Shown here piece by piece: positions 8,484 to 15,895 of a stretch of 35,086 nucleotides of DNA. The stretch is from Candidatus Nitrosopumilus sp. Lineage in GTDB: Archaea > Thermoproteota > Nitrososphaeria > Nitrososphaerales > Nitrosopumilaceae. The position numbers and the translations under genes were made by a program. Below the pieces are notes generated by a model that worked only from the letters and a program-made list of their open reading frames with translations, was not told the origin of the DNA and did not search any database. Within the stretch, counting starts at the first letter, position 1, and the number at the start of each line of letters is the position of its first letter. The stretch is from the NCBI GenBank assembly GCA_013911135.1, contig JACERO010000077.1, positions 1 to 35,086 on the forward strand, given 5' to 3'.

Positions 8484-8645
8484 TCAGTTTTCTTTGACGT
8501 CAAGTGAAAACTCGGATGTAGAAAGTTTCTGTCCACATGATGGACACTTACCATTATATGGGTTCATTACATCTTTTAAGGATTTTAACATCTTCATGTT
8601 TGTAATCTTTTCTCCACATTTACCACATGTAACTTCTACAGACAT
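8484..8645 (-). CDS. Small zinc-ribbon protein (53 aa)
   Basis: ATG at 8645 opens a 53-residue frame ending TGA at 8484. The protein begins MSVEVTCGKCGEKI and has a second pair in GKCPSCGQKL, so CxxC-x23-CxxC forms a complete zinc ribbon, with a lysine-rich helical linker (MKMLKSLKDVMNPY). The four cysteines in ribbon spacing make this far more credible than the overlapping plus-strand frame. No catalytic domain is present; such ribbons often act as adaptors in transcription, translation or protein complexes, but I cannot name this one. It stands alone between the reductase regulator and the DUF35/thiolase pair. Confidence 0.75.
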   Translation of the reverse strand: MSVEVTCGKCGEKITNMKMLKSLKDVMNPYNGKCPSCGQKLSTSEFSLDVKEN

Positions 8646-8715
8646 GAAAATGATCACTTATGCAAAATTATTAAGAATCGATTTTGATTTTTTTTAATAA
8701 TTCAAGCAAATTATT

Positions 8716-9081
8716 TTACTGTTTTTCAATGATGATTCCACGATCATCAAAACCTGTTATTTTGGCTTTTGTTCCAACTGGTAGATCTTCAGGGGTAGCA
8801 ATTCCTGCCATAAATCCAGAAATTCTCAAATGTGTATCATCTAGTTGAAGTACGACAAAGGCATATGGAGTATATTTTTCAAAGCCTGCAGGAGCGACAG
8901 TAATTATGGTATAAGTAGCAATTGTGCCTACACCATCTAAAAGGACATCCTCAAATCCTTTGCTGCCACATTTTAGGCAATAATAGGCTGTAGATAAATG
9001 AAGATAGCCACAGTCAGTACATTTGTGAGTTAGGAGTTTGCCTACTTTAGCATTTTCTATAAGTTGCTCTTCAACAGACAT
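8716..9081 (-). CDS. DUF35 acyl-CoA-associated OB-fold protein with zinc ribbon
   Basis: A 121-residue protein with an N-terminal rubredoxin-like zinc ribbon (KCTDCGYLHL...YYCLKCGSKGF, about residues 21-43) followed by an OB-fold (GVGTIATYTIITVAPAGFE...PYAFVVLQLDD...). This is the DUF35/YdgS-type architecture that, in archaea, sits in a complex with thiolases and channels CoA intermediates; in methanogens it bridges thiolase and HMG-CoA synthase. The frame is open to 9132, but the ATG at 9081 gives the usual N-terminus and lies one base after the thiolase stop, so the pair should be translationally coupled. No HMG-CoA synthase gene is adjacent here. Confidence 0.92.
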   Translation of the reverse strand: MSVEEQLIENAKVGKLLTHKCTDCGYLHLSTAYYCLKCGSKGFEDVLLDGVGTIATYTIITVAPAGFEKYTPYAFVVLQLDDTHLRISGFMAGIATPEDLPVGTKAKITGFDDRGIIIEKQ

Positions 9082-9082
9082 T

Positions 9083-10246
9083 TTACACACTTTGAAACAC
9101 ATGAACAGCACAACTTGCACCAGTTGCACCAAAGTTATGAGTTAAACCAATTTTTGCATCGTTAACAGTTCTTTGATCAGCATTTCCGGTAAGTTGATCA
9201 AATACTTCTACTACTTGTCCAACACCTGTGGCTCCAATTGGATGTCCTTTTGATTTAAGACCACCTGAGGGATTAATTGAAATATCAGAATTTAATTTTG
9301 TTTTATCTTCACGAATGGCTTCAACACCTTTTCCTTTTTCAAAGAATCCCAAGTCTTCAGTATCAACTATTTCTGCAATTGTAAAGCAATCGTGTACTTC
9401 AGCAAAGTCTATATCTCTTGCCGTAATGCCTGCCATTTTGTATGCAGCTTCTGCTGCAATTTTTGTACTTGGAATTGTTGTTAGATGTTCACGTCCTTGC
9501 AATGCAGCAGGTGATCCACCTCTCCCAGAACCAATTACTTCAATGTAATCACCACCATTTTCTTTTGCAAACTTTTCAGAACAAAGAATTACAGAACTTG
9601 CACCATCAGAGAATGGACAACAATCATAAAGTTTGAGAGGACTTGCAACTACTGGAGAATTCATTACATCATCAATTGTAATTTTCTTTTGCATGTGAGC
9701 TTTTGGATTAAGTACACCGTTATCATGATTCTTTACTGCAACTTTTGCAAAGTCTTCTTCAGTTGCATCAAACTCTGTCAAGTAAGCTCTTGCCATTGAT
9801 GCAAACAATCCTGGAAATGATGCACCAGCTTGACCTTCATAAAAAAAGTCTGAACAATATGCAAAGTAAGTTGTTGTCCATTCAGTTCCTGTGTGAGTTA
9901 CTTTTTCAACACCAGTCACTAAAAGACAATCATAAAATCCGGCTGCAACATTTGCATACGCCTCTCTAAAAGATACAGAGCCGCTTCCACATGCAGACTC
10001 TATTGTCAATGATGGTTTATCTGGAATTCCTAATCTGCTCATTAAGACAGGACCAAGATGTACTTGCTTATCTGCAACTCCAAAGACGTTTGAAATGTAG
10101 GATGCTTTGATATCTTTTGGAACAATTCCTGCACTTTCTATGGCTGAAACTGATGCTTGAGTAGTGATATCGGCTATACTATCAGCCAATTTACCATATT
10201 TGGTACTACCAGCACCAAGAACACAAACCTTTTCCACTAATGTCAC
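9083..10246 (-). CDS. Thiolase (acetyl-CoA C-acetyltransferase, SCP-x type)
   Basis: Condenses or cleaves acyl-CoA thioesters. The 387-residue chain has the nucleophilic Cys in ESACGSGS (C86), the HDCFTIAE motif, the GHPIGATGVGQV loop with the catalytic His, and GATGASCAVHVF at the C-terminus. The archaeal SCP-x type pairs with DUF35, as here. Possible roles are acetoacetyl-CoA formation for mevalonate or acetoacetyl-CoA cleavage in the thaumarchaeal 3-hydroxypropionate/4-hydroxybutyrate cycle; sequence alone does not decide. The first possible start is GTG at 10246, but GTG at 10237 (giving MEKVCVLGAG) lies about 26 bases from a TATA box at 10260-10268 and is the better start for a leaderless transcript. 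Confidence 0.92.
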   Translation of the reverse strand: MTLVEKVCVLGAGSTKYGKLADSIADITTQASVSAIESAGIVPKDIKASYISNVFGVADKQVHLGPVLMSRLGIPDKPSLTIESACGSGSVSFREAYANVAAGFYDCLLVTGVEKVTHTGTEWTTTYFAYCSDFFYEGQAGASFPGLFASMARAYLTEFDATEEDFAKVAVKNHDNGVLNPKAHMQKKITIDDVMNSPVVASPLKLYDCCPFSDGASSVILCSEKFAKENGGDYIEVIGSGRGGSPAALQGREHLTTIPSTKIAAEAAYKMAGITARDIDFAEVHDCFTIAEIVDTEDLGFFEKGKGVEAIREDKTKLNSDISINPSGGLKSKGHPIGATGVGQVVEVFDQLTGNADQRTVNDAKIGLTHNFGATGASCAVHVFQSV

Positions 10247-10290
10247 TGACCCAAGTCCCTATAAAAATTGTTTTAGTAAATTTATCATGA
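10237..10290. promoter_or_regulatory. Single TATA element serving two divergent genes
   Basis: The intergenic space holds one clear TATA word, tataaaaat at 10260-10268. Its centre is about 23-26 bases from the ATG/ATG at 10287/10290 on plus and about 26 bases from the GTG at 10237 on minus. Both genes could thus be leaderless and driven from the same element read in opposite directions. Confidence 0.45.
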
Positions 10291-10757
10291 TGTCACCAAA
10301 GAAGAAAAAAATTCAAATTGTTGAGATAAAAAAAACCATAATGAGACATGTAGCAAAAACTACAAAGTCACAAACTAGCATCTTCAAAAAAGAAATTATT
10401 CAATACTTTGATAGTAATGGATTCCTATCTTGGTCTGCAAAAGAGAAAAAATACATGATTCTAGGAACCAATGCTCCAAAAAAAGGGCTGGTACAATGTC
10501 CTCAGTGTAAACTTGGAGAGTTAATGGTTATTAGATCACCAACAACAAGAAAACGATTCATGGGCTGTTCAAACTATTATGGAGGATGCAAAGCATCATC
10601 ACCATTATTACAAAAAGCAAAACTTAGAGCAACAAAGAAACCTTGTGATGTATGCAAATGGCCAATGATAATTTTTCGTTATTCACGAAATCAAAAATGG
10701 ACTAAACAATGTTCAAACTTTAATTGTGAAAGTAGAAAGTCTAAGCCTTCAAAGTAG
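10287..10757 (+). CDS. Topoisomerase-type zinc-finger protein
   Basis: A 156-residue basic protein. Residues 1-70 are lysine-rich (MMSPKKKKIQIVEIKKT) and end in FLSWSAKEKKYMILG. The second half has two zinc fingers like those at the C-terminus of bacterial topoisomerase I: QCPQCKLGELMVIRS...RFMGCSNYYGGCKAS, then PCDVCKWPMIIF...KQCSNFNC. No topoisomerase catalytic domain is present, so this is a stand-alone nucleic-acid-binding protein. The frame is open from 10164, but that part overlaps the thiolase gene, and the ATG at 10287 fits the TATA box. Its end overlaps the convergent nitrilase gene by 17 bases. Confidence 0.85.
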   Translation: MMSPKKKKIQIVEIKKTIMRHVAKTTKSQTSIFKKEIIQYFDSNGFLSWSAKEKKYMILGTNAPKKGLVQCPQCKLGELMVIRSPTTRKRFMGCSNYYGGCKASSPLLQKAKLRATKKPCDVCKWPMIIFRYSRNQKWTKQCSNFNCESRKSKPSK

Positions 10758-11547
10758 GATAGATATCTATTCTTCTGTTTTTAAGTAATGGTAAAACTTT
10801 TCTTGTTTGTTTTACTTTATTCAGATCAATGTTAACAAAGTCTATACTTTGTTTCTTTTTCATGTCAAGTAAAATTTTTCCATAGGGATCAACTACTAAA
10901 CTTCTTCCACAGTAAATGTTCCCAACTTGATCAGGTGCAATTACATAACATCCATTTTCAATTGCTCGTGTTTTGTTTATTGTAATCCAATGTTCTTCTT
11001 TCATGTTACCTTTTACCCAAGCAGAAGGTGCAACTAAAACTTCAGATCCTGCAACAGCAAGTGCTCTTGCTATCTCTGGAAATCTTAAATCATAACAAAT
11101 CATCATACCAATTTTTCCAAGAGATGTTTTTACAGGCTTTTCAATCTTAGAACCTGAAACCATTTTATCTGATTCTCTAAATCCCAATGCATCATAGAGA
11201 TGAATTTTCCTATAAGTTGAGATTACTTTACCTGACTTGTCAATTACAAAAGAAGTATCATATACACGATCTTTTTTTCTACTCTTTTCATAAAATGTGC
11301 CTATAACTTGAATATGATTTGTTTTTGCAGCTTTTGCAATCGTCGTAACAAAATTTCCATTAATTGTTTCAGCCAAGCTTGCAAGTTGTTTTGCAGTTTG
11401 AGAAGAATTTGTGTAGAACATCATAAATTCTGGAAATGCACATAATGTTGCATTTTCTGAAGATGCTTTTGAAATATATGTAATAATTTTTTTTAGATTA
11501 GCTTCTTTTTTAGTTGACACTTTGAATTGAACAACTCCAACTTTCAT
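10741..11547 (-). CDS. Carbon-nitrogen hydrolase (Nit/omega-amidase-like nitrilase superfamily)
   Basis: Hydrolyses non-peptide C-N bonds using a Glu-Lys-Cys triad. All three are visible in their family contexts: E40 in CAFPEFMMF, K114 in YRKIHLYDA, and C151 in MICYDLRFPEIAR. The 268-residue length and the IHLYD and CYDLRFPE signatures place it with the Nit1/Nit2 branch, whose members hydrolyse deaminated glutathione or alpha-keto acid amides such as alpha-ketoglutaramate. The exact substrate is not evident. Start ATG at 11547 gives the usual MKVGVVQ N-terminus. Confidence 0.9.
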   Translation of the reverse strand: MKVGVVQFKVSTKKEANLKKIITYISKASSENATLCAFPEFMMFYTNSSQTAKQLASLAETINGNFVTTIAKAAKTNHIQVIGTFYEKSRKKDRVYDTSFVIDKSGKVISTYRKIHLYDALGFRESDKMVSGSKIEKPVKTSLGKIGMMICYDLRFPEIARALAVAGSEVLVAPSAWVKGNMKEEHWITINKTRAIENGCYVIAPDQVGNIYCGRSLVVDPYGKILLDMKKKQSIDFVNIDLNKVKQTRKVLPLLKNRRIDIYPTLKA

Positions 11548-11702
11548 GTGATTGATTAGTCAAATGACAATAAAAGGATAAACTCGTTTACATTTTAGAA
11601 TTATTGTAAATAAGCACAAAAAATATCTTGATAATTGGATCTTAAGACCAGCAACGATTAGTTGTTTGGTGACAGTTCCAATTGAATTAAGTTTAAAAAA
11701 AT

Positions 11703-11710
11703 AGTATATA
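11703..11710 (+). promoter_or_regulatory. TATA box of candidate non-coding RNA
   Basis: The word agtatata follows an A-rich stretch (gtttaaaaaaat) that could serve as BRE context. About 25 bases downstream begins a stretch with no open frame that ends in a hairpin and T-run, so the promoter points at an RNA gene. The rest of the 374-base gap between the nitrilase and tautomerase genes (11548-11921) shows nothing else I can assign. Confidence 0.5.
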
Positions 11711-11731
11711 GATCGTACTGATGATTCCTAC

Positions 11732-11838
11732 TATTCTCTTTTAAATGAAATTTCTCAAATGATTAATGGTATTCCTAGAATAGTCATCTGCTAGTTTACT
11801 ACCGTCCAAGGATTGGGCAATTTGGCCCAATCTTTTTT
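11732..11838 (+). ncRNA. Candidate structured non-coding RNA (about 105 nt)
   Basis: This stretch lies between a TATA box (11703-11710) and a terminator-like hairpin (11811-11838). It holds no reading frame longer than a few codons in any plus frame. Its 5' end actattct (11730-11737) is perfectly complementary to agaatagt (11777-11784), giving an 8-bp closing helix around a 39-base loop. The word tgatga just upstream (11720-11725) resembles a C box, but I find no matching D box, so I do not call it a C/D RNA. It matches no RNA family I recognise; ends are estimated from the promoter and the T-run. Confidence 0.5.
11811..11838 (+). terminator. Strong hairpin with T-run
   Basis: gattgggc (11811-11818) and gcccaatc (11825-11832) form a perfect 8-bp stem with a six-base loop, followed at once by six T (11833-11838). 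On the minus strand no T-run follows the stem, so it works for plus-strand transcription only and cannot serve the minus-strand tautomerase gene. G+C-rich hairpins like this are rare in the surrounding A+T-rich spacers. Confidence 0.7.
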
Positions 11839-11921
11839 GTTAAAATAATAAAAAATCTAGATTTGTATCATACAAAGACGATTTTCTCGTACTATACACT
11901 AGAACACAAATAACCAGATAT

Positions 11922-12098
11922 TCACAACTGCTTCCCTGCTAAAAACCAATTTTCTTTAGGATTGTCTTCAAAAACAACAATTACATGATTTTCTTTTGTT
12001 TTGAGAATATCTACTGCTGACTTTGTGATTGCTTTTGCAAATTCATCTTTTTGTTCCTGTGTTCTACCAGGATACATTGATACTGTAATCAAGGGCAT
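11922..12098 (-). CDS. 4-oxalocrotonate tautomerase family protein (58 aa)
   Basis: ATG at 12098 opens a 58-residue frame ending TGA at 11922. It begins MPLITVSMYPGRTQEQK, so after Met removal Pro-1 is the catalytic base of the tautomerase superfamily. The expected pattern follows: helix DEFAKAITKSAVDIL, then strand NHVIVVFED and the tail PKENWFLAGK, which matches the 'v.v.i.e....nW..gG' ending of 4-OT subunits. The length is typical (about 60 residues, hexamer-forming). The substrate is unknown. It is 33 bases downstream of the rhomboid gene on the same strand. Confidence 0.88.
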   Translation of the reverse strand: MPLITVSMYPGRTQEQKDEFAKAITKSAVDILKTKENHVIVVFEDNPKENWFLAGKQL

Positions 12099-12131
12099 GA
12101 TAATTCCAAATAGATTCAGCGATTTATGTTT

Positions 12132-12908
12132 TCAATACTCTGATCTGTAACCATATCTTGTACCATACATAAAATCAGAACTGTGTGTTTTTTTGTAAAT
12201 GTAACCAGTTGCTAAACCAATCACAAATCCACCAATGTGAGCAAGATATGCAACTCCTCCACCTGCAATACCAAATCCTCCTATGAAGAATGGGAGTAAG
12301 TTCTGAAAGACCAACCAGAATGGTAAGAACCATCGAGCTTGAATGTGCATCATTCTCCAAAAGAATCCCATCATCAAGAAAGTCTGAATCCTTGCTTTTG
12401 GGAAAATTACAAGGTATGCTCCTAGCACTCCAGAAATTGCACCAGATGCGCCAACTGCAGGAATAACACTGCTTGGATCACCGAAGATGTGAACTAATCC
12501 TGAAGTCACTCCCCACATTAGATAAATTCCAAGAAATTTTGCTTTTCCAAACTTTTGTTCAATATTATCACCAAAGATCCACAAGAACCACATGTTACCA
12601 GCAAAGTGAAGCAAACCACCATGCATGAAAGTTGAACTAATCAAAGAAATGTATGGAGTACTAGGACATGAAATTCTAACAGGTCCTGCACCAAAGTCAA
12701 TTGTAGAAAAAGTTGCACCAGTCACACAATTTGGAACTGCTCCCCAATCATAAAACATTACAAATGTATTTTGGTTTGAAAAATCAAAAAACTGTCCAGT
12801 AATTGCTACTTCAATAAAAAATACAATTGCATTGGCAATAATTAATGCTATAGTTACTTTGGGTTTGAAACCTGGGGGATGCGGATTTTCATCACGTAAT
12901 GGAAACAT
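12132..12908 (-). CDS. Rhomboid-family intramembrane serine protease
   Basis: Cleaves membrane proteins within the bilayer. The 258-residue chain has about six transmembrane helices. Family landmarks are clear: MHGGLLHFAGNMWFLWIFGDNIE (residues 95-117, with the oxyanion His and Asn), the serine motif GASGAISG (153-160, nucleophile S155), and the catalytic His in AHIGGFVIG (H224). The N-terminus MFPLRDENPH is the common form for this rhomboid subgroup. A roughly 20-residue insertion between helices 1 and 2 has two Cys (C61, C81) outside the membrane. The natural substrate is unknown. Confidence 0.93.
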   Translation of the reverse strand: MFPLRDENPHPPGFKPKVTIALIIANAIVFFIEVAITGQFFDFSNQNTFVMFYDWGAVPNCVTGATFSTIDFGAGPVRISCPSTPYISLISSTFMHGGLLHFAGNMWFLWIFGDNIEQKFGKAKFLGIYLMWGVTSGLVHIFGDPSSVIPAVGASGAISGVLGAYLVIFPKARIQTFLMMGFFWRMMHIQARWFLPFWLVFQNLLPFFIGGFGIAGGGVAYLAHIGGFVIGLATGYIYKKTHSSDFMYGTRYGYRSEY

Positions 12909-12954
12909 TAGATGTTTAGATTTGATAAAAATCGTATAATAACATTATTCTATT

Positions 12955-13161
12955 CTATGTCCACTTAGTAGGATCTTTTTTACGAATTCGCTTTCCATCA
13001 ATTGTGATTTGATCTTTTTCTTCAAAGACAGTATGCCATTTCCCATTACTTGGAAAAATTTTATTCATTTCATCAACTTTGTCATTAGTTGGTGCTTTGT
13101 TCATCAAAGCACCCCATCTCATGTTTGGGACTTTGGGCATGATATCATTGATGTCTTTCAT
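12955..13161 (-). CDS. Small hypothetical protein (68 aa)
   Basis: A soluble, charged 68-residue protein beginning MKDINDIMPKVPNMRWGALMNKAPTND (shown in part here: PKVPNMRWGALMNKAP) and ending KRIRKKDPTKWT. It has no Cys, signal or membrane segment and I do not recognise a family. A good TATA-like ttttaaataaa (complement, about 13182-13193) lies some 25 bases before the ATG, supporting a real, leaderless gene. It has its own spacing on both sides, between the secreted repeat protein and the rhomboid gene. Confidence 0.65.
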   Translation of the reverse strand: MKDINDIMPKVPNMRWGALMNKAPTNDKVDEMNKIFPSNGKWHTVFEEKDQITIDGKRIRKKDPTKWT

Positions 13162-13194
13162 TACACTATCACTCTACAAAATTTATTTAAAAAC

Positions 13195-14916
13195 TTATGA
13201 TTGAATCCTTAAAATTCCTTCTTTGATCAAAAATTGAATTGCACTGATAAATTCATCATCCGAAGAGTTTCCATTTACCCAAACACCTGTAGTGAATTTA
13301 ATCCATGAGGGGATTTCAGAAGAGTCTCCATCAGAACCTTGGGCGGTTGGTGGAATTACAATAATTTTCTCTTCAATAAGGAACTTAATTGCGTTAATAA
13401 ATTCATCATTTGAAGAATTTCCATCTACCCAAATGCCCGTAGTAAATTTAATCCATGATGGAATTGCAGAAGGTGGTAATACTTCTAGTGGAGGTGATGT
13501 AGTGTTTGTGAGACTTGGTCCAATCTCAATAACTCCTGAACCAATGCCAGCATACTTTGCGTTATAGTCTAATCCTGTTCCATAAACTAGAATATCAATT
13601 CGGTATTGTCCTTGTGATGGAATACGGATTTTTTGAACATCAATTCCTTCTGTAGAAACAATACCAGGATTTAGAGGATCATCTCCGGAGAATCTTTCTA
13701 ATTCTTGTTCATTCTCATCAATAAATGAAATTGCATACCTAATGTCTTTAATTAGATCTCTGTTTTCATCAAAGAATGTTATTTCAAAAGGCACGTCATT
13801 ACCGGCACCATAATTTCCATCCCATGAAATATTCACAGTGGTTGGAACTTGTTCATAGTTTGTAGTATCAACAAGATAAAATTCAGTTGAACTTTTTGAT
13901 ACTTCACTAAGTGGAACTAGTTTCAAGTCCATCTTTGTGTTGTCATAATTACTTGGTCCCAATGCTTGATTAATTTTTTGTAATTCATTTTTTGTAATTA
14001 GGAAATGAACAATGTTGGTATCCTCATATGAATAAGGATCATTAAGTAATGCCCTTTGATCAATTTCTACACCATTAACATATCCTTTGAATTGTTTTCC
14101 TTCTGCATAAGGTGTAAATGATTTTGGAACTCTGACTTCTTCATGCACAACTTGTACCAAGTCGACATAATCTGGACTCCAATCAAATGGCATATCAAAA
14201 GAAATTGAATTGTCAGATTGATCAAATTTGAAATTATCAACTTCATCATAGTATGTTTTTATAACAACTGGAATTTCTTCAGCGTTTGCAGTCTGGAAAA
14301 AAAAGTCTTGTTCTTGTGCAATGCTAATAAAAGTATCATAAGTTAGTCTTTCTAGAAGTACAGTTCTTGGACTAGTAGCAGCTTCAATGTCAATGGTAAT
14401 TTTGTATAAACCACCTTTTACAAATATTGGACCCTGAATTGTTGCTCTTCCACAAGTATCTAAGTTATCATCAGTACATGCTGGTCCTTGTACGTATAGA
14501 GCTCCAGGAGCACTAACATGTTCAGAACCAAAATAATCTGTACAGTCTATTAGATTAAATTCATCACACCCAGATATTGGTTTTATTTTAACATCCAATC
14601 TTCCATCTGGGTCATAAAACAAATTTCTAGCTAAAAGTTCGCCACTTTGCCATAGTTCTACTCTGTATGTTACTTGATCAAGAGTCTCATCAGTTAATGT
14701 ATCGAAAAAACGTACTTGCATGTTAGCAGAACTAATGTCTCCTACTGTAATATCAGATGGACTTAGTTGTGTTCGTACAGTTACTTCCATGTCACCAAAC
14801 GTTAGAGGTGGTGCTTGATCTCCTCCAAGTCCATGTCCAAATGCATCTGGAAGAATAGCAGAAACGGTAAAAATACCAATAATCATAATGAATAGCGCAA
14901 ACTTGTTGTACAACAA
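13195..14916 (-). CDS. Secreted multidomain protein with two C-terminal 'PSWIKFTTG' repeats
   Basis: A 573-residue exported protein. The signal peptide covers about residues 1-26 and the mature protein starts near HGLGG. The body is beta-rich, with four Cys in residues 114-150 that may pair. The C-terminus has two near-identical 38-residue units starting at residues 485 and 535 ([29 protein letters not shown]), a repeat common in secreted Nitrosopumilus proteins. Residues 200-310 align with the product of 23293-24669 (e.g. FDMPFDWS versus [18 protein letters not shown] versus VVHVEVHFPK), so the two are paralogs; only that one has a PEFG tail. Start is TTG at 14916 (another TTG follows); a TATA box at about 14938-14947 supports it. 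Function unknown; a cell-surface role is likely. Confidence 0.8.
   Translation of the reverse strand: MLYNKFALFIMIIGIFTVSAILPDAFGHGLGGDQAPPLTFGDMEVTVRTQLSPSDITVGDISSANMQVRFFDTLTDETLDQVTYRVELWQSGELLARNLFYDPDGRLDVKIKPISGCDEFNLIDCTDYFGSEHVSAPGALYVQGPACTDDNLDTCGRATIQGPIFVKGGLYKITIDIEAATSPRTVLLERLTYDTFISIAQEQDFFFQTANAEEIPVVIKTYYDEVDNFKFDQSDNSISFDMPFDWSPDYVDLVQVVHEEVRVPKSFTPYAEGKQFKGYVNGVEIDQRALLNDPYSYEDTNIVHFLITKNELQKINQALGPSNYDNTKMDLKLVPLSEVSKSSTEFYLVDTTNYEQVPTTVNISWDGNYGAGNDVPFEITFFDENRDLIKDIRYAISFIDENEQELERFSGDDPLNPGIVSTEGIDVQKIRIPSQGQYRIDILVYGTGLDYNAKYAGIGSGVIEIGPSLTNTTSPPLEVLPPSAIPSWIKFTTGIWVDGNSSNDEFINAIKFLIEEKIIVIPPTAQGSDGDSSEIPSWIKFTTGVWVNGNSSDDEFISAIQFLIKEGILRIQS
13198..13464 (-). repeat. 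Two tandem coding repeats, 150-base period
   Basis: Units begin at 13464 and 13314 and each encode about 38 residues (PSWIKFTTG...DEFI.AI.FLI). They are nearly identical at protein level but differ at several synonymous sites, so the duplication is not very recent. An acidic, Ser-rich linker (GSDGDSSE) separates them. Confidence 0.8.
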
Positions 14917-15026
14917 AAAAAATTATGTTAATTCCATATTTAAAGCTGGCACAGAATTTCTATGCGTGATAATTCTTTTTAGAAAAATAAAGGACAATTT
15001 TTATTTATCATACTAAAACATGAATT

Positions 15027-15839
15027 ATGAAATTTCTATTTGCATTGTTATTCATTCCACTTTTAATAATTCCAGCATATGCTGAATCTCAAACTTTACC
15101 AACAGATGCAGGAGCATTAGATGTGAAAATATCTTATGATGAAATTATTCCAGGTGAATTAAATAAAGTATTAATAGAATTTATCAACCCTGTATTAAAA
15201 AAAACTCAAGTACATATTGATTATACACTTAAAATTTCAAATGAAAGTGGGGAGATAATATTTACTACTCCTGAACCATTTGTACATACATCAGAAGGAT
15301 TTGGAAATATTCCTATTGAGCTTCCAGATGAAGGAGTATATTCTATGGACGTTAAAGTTGAAGGAATTTTATTTACTCCAATTCCACCAGAGACAGTTTC
15401 TTTTGTTATTACAGTAGGTGAGGCTCATGCACAACCTATTGAAACACCTGACAACGGAGAAAATGCTGGTTGTCTTATTGCAACTGCAACATTTGGTTCA
15501 GAGATGGCACCACAAGTACAACAATTAAGAGAACTTAGAGATAATACTATTTTATCAACAGAATCTGGAACTGCATTTATGGCTGGATTTAATCAATTCT
15601 ATTATTCATTTTCACCAATGATAGCTGATTTGGAACGTGAAAATCCTGTTTTCAAGGAAGTTGTAAAAATAACACTAACTCCAATGTTATCATCATTGTC
15701 TTTACTGAATTATGTTGACATTGATTCAGAACAAGAGATGTTAGGATATGGAATATCCCTAATTCTACTAAATATTGGAATGTATGCCGGAATTCCTGCA
15801 TTTGGAATTCTAAAGTTGTACCAATTTAGAAAAAATTAA
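15027..15839 (+). CDS. Secreted protein with CFI-box C-terminal domain
   Basis: A 270-residue protein with a signal peptide (residues 1-19, ending AYA/ES), a beta-sandwich-like domain (about 25-135), a short linker (PIETPDNGEN) and a C-terminal 'CFI-box' domain beginning GCLIATATFGSEMAPQVQQL and continuing LRELRD...YYSFSPMIADLERENP. That domain occurs at the ends of many exported archaeal and bacterial proteins. A final hydrophobic span (about 240-262) and RKN tail suggest membrane anchoring. TATA-like ttttattta (about 14998-15008) precedes the ATG by some 25 bases. Function is not known; location beside the cupredoxin gene suggests an envelope role. Confidence 0.8.
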   Translation: MKFLFALLFIPLLIIPAYAESQTLPTDAGALDVKISYDEIIPGELNKVLIEFINPVLKKTQVHIDYTLKISNESGEIIFTTPEPFVHTSEGFGNIPIELPDEGVYSMDVKVEGILFTPIPPETVSFVITVGEAHAQPIETPDNGENAGCLIATATFGSEMAPQVQQLRELRDNTILSTESGTAFMAGFNQFYYSFSPMIADLERENPVFKEVVKITLTPMLSSLSLLNYVDIDSEQEMLGYGISLILLNIGMYAGIPAFGILKLYQFRKN

Positions 15840-15895
15840 TGCTAATTCCAGAGTTCTAGTGAGGTTTTTATGTATCAATACAAGTAATTTGTACA

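Noticed and set aside
8494-8697. Plus-strand 67-residue frame
   Set aside because: It is the reverse of a clear zinc-ribbon gene on minus and has no recognisable features.
9228-9969. Several plus-strand frames opposite the thiolase gene
   Set aside because: Low-complexity Leu/Gln/His-rich readings typical of antisense frames of an A+T-rich gene.
11732-11838. C/D box guide RNA
   Set aside because: tgatga at 11720-11725 looks like a C box, but no CTGA D box occurs at the matching end, and the RNA would be longer than archaeal C/D RNAs.
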